The notes under the pieces are model-generated. The model worked only from the letters and a program-made list of their open reading frames with translations. It was not told the DNA's origin and did not search any database. The position numbers and the translations under genes were made by a program. From assembly GCA_037039685.1 (NCBI GenBank), contig JAWNGF010000006.1:372001-436000 (forward strand): a DNA stretch of 64,000 nucleotides. Direction: 5' to 3'. The DNA is from Ceratobasidium sp. AG-K (lineage: Eukaryota; Basidiomycota; Agaricomycetes; Cantharellales; Ceratobasidiaceae). This document shows positions 61,853 to 64,000 of this stretch, one piece after another (positions within the stretch are counted from its first letter, which is position 1; each line of letters starts with the position of its first letter).

Positions 61853-63293
61853 ATGGCATTTGGTCACTCTAACACCCCACCACTCCCACCTCAGTATTCG
61901 AGTTTGATGAGGCTTATCGGCCAGGTCATCTGGACTGCATCGCTCATTGTTACCCTTGGATTCTCTCAAAAGTATCGCGAAAGACTATACCATTTCGAGC
62001 TCATGGATCCGGGGTACTTTGATAGCAAGTATCAGCCTTACTCAGACCCCCCTAGCTACCAAGGGCTTTGTGATGACAGGCGGCGGCCATGCAGCTCTGA
62101 AGATGAATCACGGAGCCTCACGCCGACCCGGACAATAAGACCTGAAACAATAGAAAGCAGTACGAGTAGGATAATATATGAGAGAGCTGGTACGGACGCC
62201 AACGTGAGATCTCGGCAAGCGGTAAGTATATTCTTACTAACCCTGTACACCTTTTAAAGCTCTTATTCTAATGGATTTTGCGCCCCTTTAGGAGGAGTGG
62301 AACAAACTGAGTACGGCTGTGAGTCAAAATCAGGGAGACTGAACGCAAACTGACCAGTGTTTATCCAGACTTCAGTTATCACGGCCACAAGCGCGGCGGC
62401 GTTGGCTATCCCTGGGCTAGCTGGGCCTGGTTCTTACTGGGTCGTCAATACCTGCTTTTGCGCAGCTCTTGGTGTCTCGATTGAGACCCTCATCCTCGTA
62501 TTCTACATCCAGATCATGATATCAGGGGCCTCTGACGAGACTCTTGGGAGACTTGCAAGAGGAAGAGTAGTACTATCTAAAATCAAAGTCTCGCCTAAGC
62601 TCCCTGCCGTCATCATGGGACTCCCGGTAGTATTTGCTACATACTCCTCCTTATTCCTGCTGATTGGAACCATCGCAATGGTGGTAACCTCCACCTGGGG
62701 TCCCAGTGCATTTTTTCCGAGGCCATGCTATTACTTGTCCTTGGTTCCTATTAGTTTCGGACTCGTGTGCATGTGTAGCGCCGTAGTGATTTGCGAAGCA
62801 GGCGCGTTGCATGAACGCAAAATACGGAGAGAGAATGCGGAAACGTGGCACGACAAGCGAAGATCGGTGCGAGTTCGAAGCAACATAGTTTATATTGGTG
62901 TGACCGCCGCCATGCTCCCCTTTCAGCAATCTCATGTTTTCCCTCCGACATTGAATGCGAGCCATGCTCACCTTGGGCCCACCCCCAGCACCGAATATGA
63001 AGGACGATCTGGTGAGCCAATCTATTGTTCAGTTTGGGACGGAGATCTATATTCACGAATCATAGATTTAAGTTTAGAACACGTATGATTTGGGCAGCTA
63101 TATAGCCTCGTTGCTAAAGTTCACATTCCACGTCACGCATACATGTTTTTTTTTTTATGTGTTAGTATTATGTACAGGTTCATTTAATGCTATTTCTCCC
63201 CTCTCCGAAACAGAGCGTTCCGAGGATGGATACCCACTCACACCTGCAGCTAAAATCGGGGCTCGTCTTTTGTCGCCTGGCAATACGGTATGA
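61853..63293 (+). CDS. Four-helix membrane protein, paralog 3
   Basis: Exons 61853-62221 (369 nt, as in paralog 2), 62292-62318 (27-nt micro-exon) and 62369-63011. It shares helix 1 and the juxtamembrane TLGFSQKYRERLYHFELMDP block, then AIPGLAGPGSYWVVNTCF, PVVFATYSSLFLLIGTIAMV and a last helix ending VICEAGALHE. The donor at 63012 (GTGAGC) matches the phase-1 final donor of paralogs 1 and 2. The best acceptor I see is 63177, giving a last exon ending at a TGA at 63293 with a basic tail. Without that splice the frame ends at 63088. The alternative intron (about 165 bp) is longer than others here. Confidence 0.78.
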
Positions 63294-63702
63294 AACAAAA
63301 CTATACAGACAACTGCATTCTGCAAAAAGCGACCCAGAACGTGTGAGAGAGTCGAACGCCATAAGGTGTATGTTAAATATATACGGTAAGATACGCGCCT
63401 GTACGCGTCGTAGCTATAAAACACATATACCTGGACTTGGATCGCGCCCAGGTCAACAGAAATCTCCACTGGACCAGTTCCGTCTTAATGCTTTCTCGCG
63501 TTGAACCTCATCGAATATATGTTAGTTGGTGCGTCGTACTCGGGGCGGATGCTGGATTTTTGGGTGATACTGAACGCCCCCGTTCCGATGACGTCGATAG
63601 TGAGTAGCTCTTACGTGGTCCAACTAATAGCCTTTTGACCGAGCCTATTGTACTCTCCTGAACATAATCGGAATCAATTTCGCTTTATAGTTCGTCGGCA
63701 AA
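63294..63702. other. Intergenic, nothing recognised
   Basis: No gene or repeat recognised. Confidence 0.5.
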
Positions 63703-63867
63703 ACCCAAGAATCTCGTGTGGTCTCGGGATCAATGGGAGATGCTCGTCGAGCTCGTGGCGGCTCCTAAGCGCTCCTGAGGGCTCACGAGACATCACGAGC
63801 GCTTGGGAGCCTGACGAGCACCTCCCCTGAATCCCGAGACCCCACGAGACGAACGAGATTTTGGGCT
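63703..63867. repeat. Imperfect long hairpin (small foldback/MITE-like)
   Basis: The left arm (from 63703) and the reverse complement of the right arm (to 63867) share CTCGTG(T/G)GGTCTCGGGAT, GGGAG(A/G)TGCTCGTC and GGCTCC(T/C)AAGCGCTC in order. The loop is about 20 bp. No clear target duplication. It may be a short non-autonomous element. Confidence 0.7.
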
Positions 63868-64000
63868 TTTTGTAGAGTTATTGATCAGATGGGCTCAGCC
63901 CGTTCATTGGTAAGCATAGTGTATGAATGCAGCCACACTGGCACATAATTTTACGGACCCTGGGTGCGCAAAGGTTTGACAAATGCTTGTGACTCACCGC
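63868..64000. other. Window end, nothing recognised
   Basis: No feature seen in the last 130 bases. Confidence 0.5.

Overview
The window looks like a piece of a basidiomycete (Agaricomycetes) nuclear chromosome. I would guess Rhizoctonia/Ceratobasidiaceae, but that is inference from gene content and style. The grounds are many GT..AG introns of 45-85 bp, 15- and 27-nt micro-exons, TATA-like boxes 70-90 nt before ATGs, large TPR-CHAT proteins, F-box-like proteins, chromodomain Gypsy elements and a hAT-type non-autonomous element. Prokaryotic features (operons, CRISPR, ribosome binding sites) are absent.

Layout. 1-433 is a reverse-oriented Gypsy LTR cut by the window edge. 1343-4585 is a decayed secreted GH3 beta-glucosidase gene, with a foldback element (4586-5718) at its 3' end. 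6167-21634 is a Gypsy element with 455-bp LTRs and target duplication CTATC. It carries a 1310-bp hAT-like element in gag (7946-9255) and a second, oppositely oriented Gypsy element in pol (11123-18065, 413-bp LTRs, target duplication CATAT). Removing either insert with one target copy rejoins the host reading frame. 22613-26723 and 32348-36604 are two TPR-CHAT (caspase-like) genes, with a complete DHA1-type MFS transporter (26981-29319, minus) between them. 36937-38847 (minus) is an F-box-like gene. 43449-46524 (minus) holds two tandem paralogous methyltransferases with the same four-exon structure. 48171-48437 is a small single-pass membrane protein. 50170-63293 holds three tandem paralogs of an unrecognised four-helix membrane protein family; the first is split in an exon by a Copia element (51048-55731, target duplication CTCCC). 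A small hairpin lies at 63703-63867.

Decay pattern. Premature stops in the transposons, the GH3 gene and the first membrane paralog are mostly TGA preceded by T, as expected from TCGA to TTGA. In the Copia element, catalytic acidic residues are also lost by G-to-A changes that are TCG to TTG on the other strand. This suggests RIP-like or methylation-driven mutation.

Function. The intact accessory genes read as a sensing and lineage-specific cluster (TPR-CHAT, F-box, efflux pump, methyltransferases, membrane family) embedded in transposon-rich DNA. No shared pathway can be shown from sequence alone. Exon boundaries are read by eye; 5' ends of both TPR-CHAT genes and one MFS junction are unresolved.
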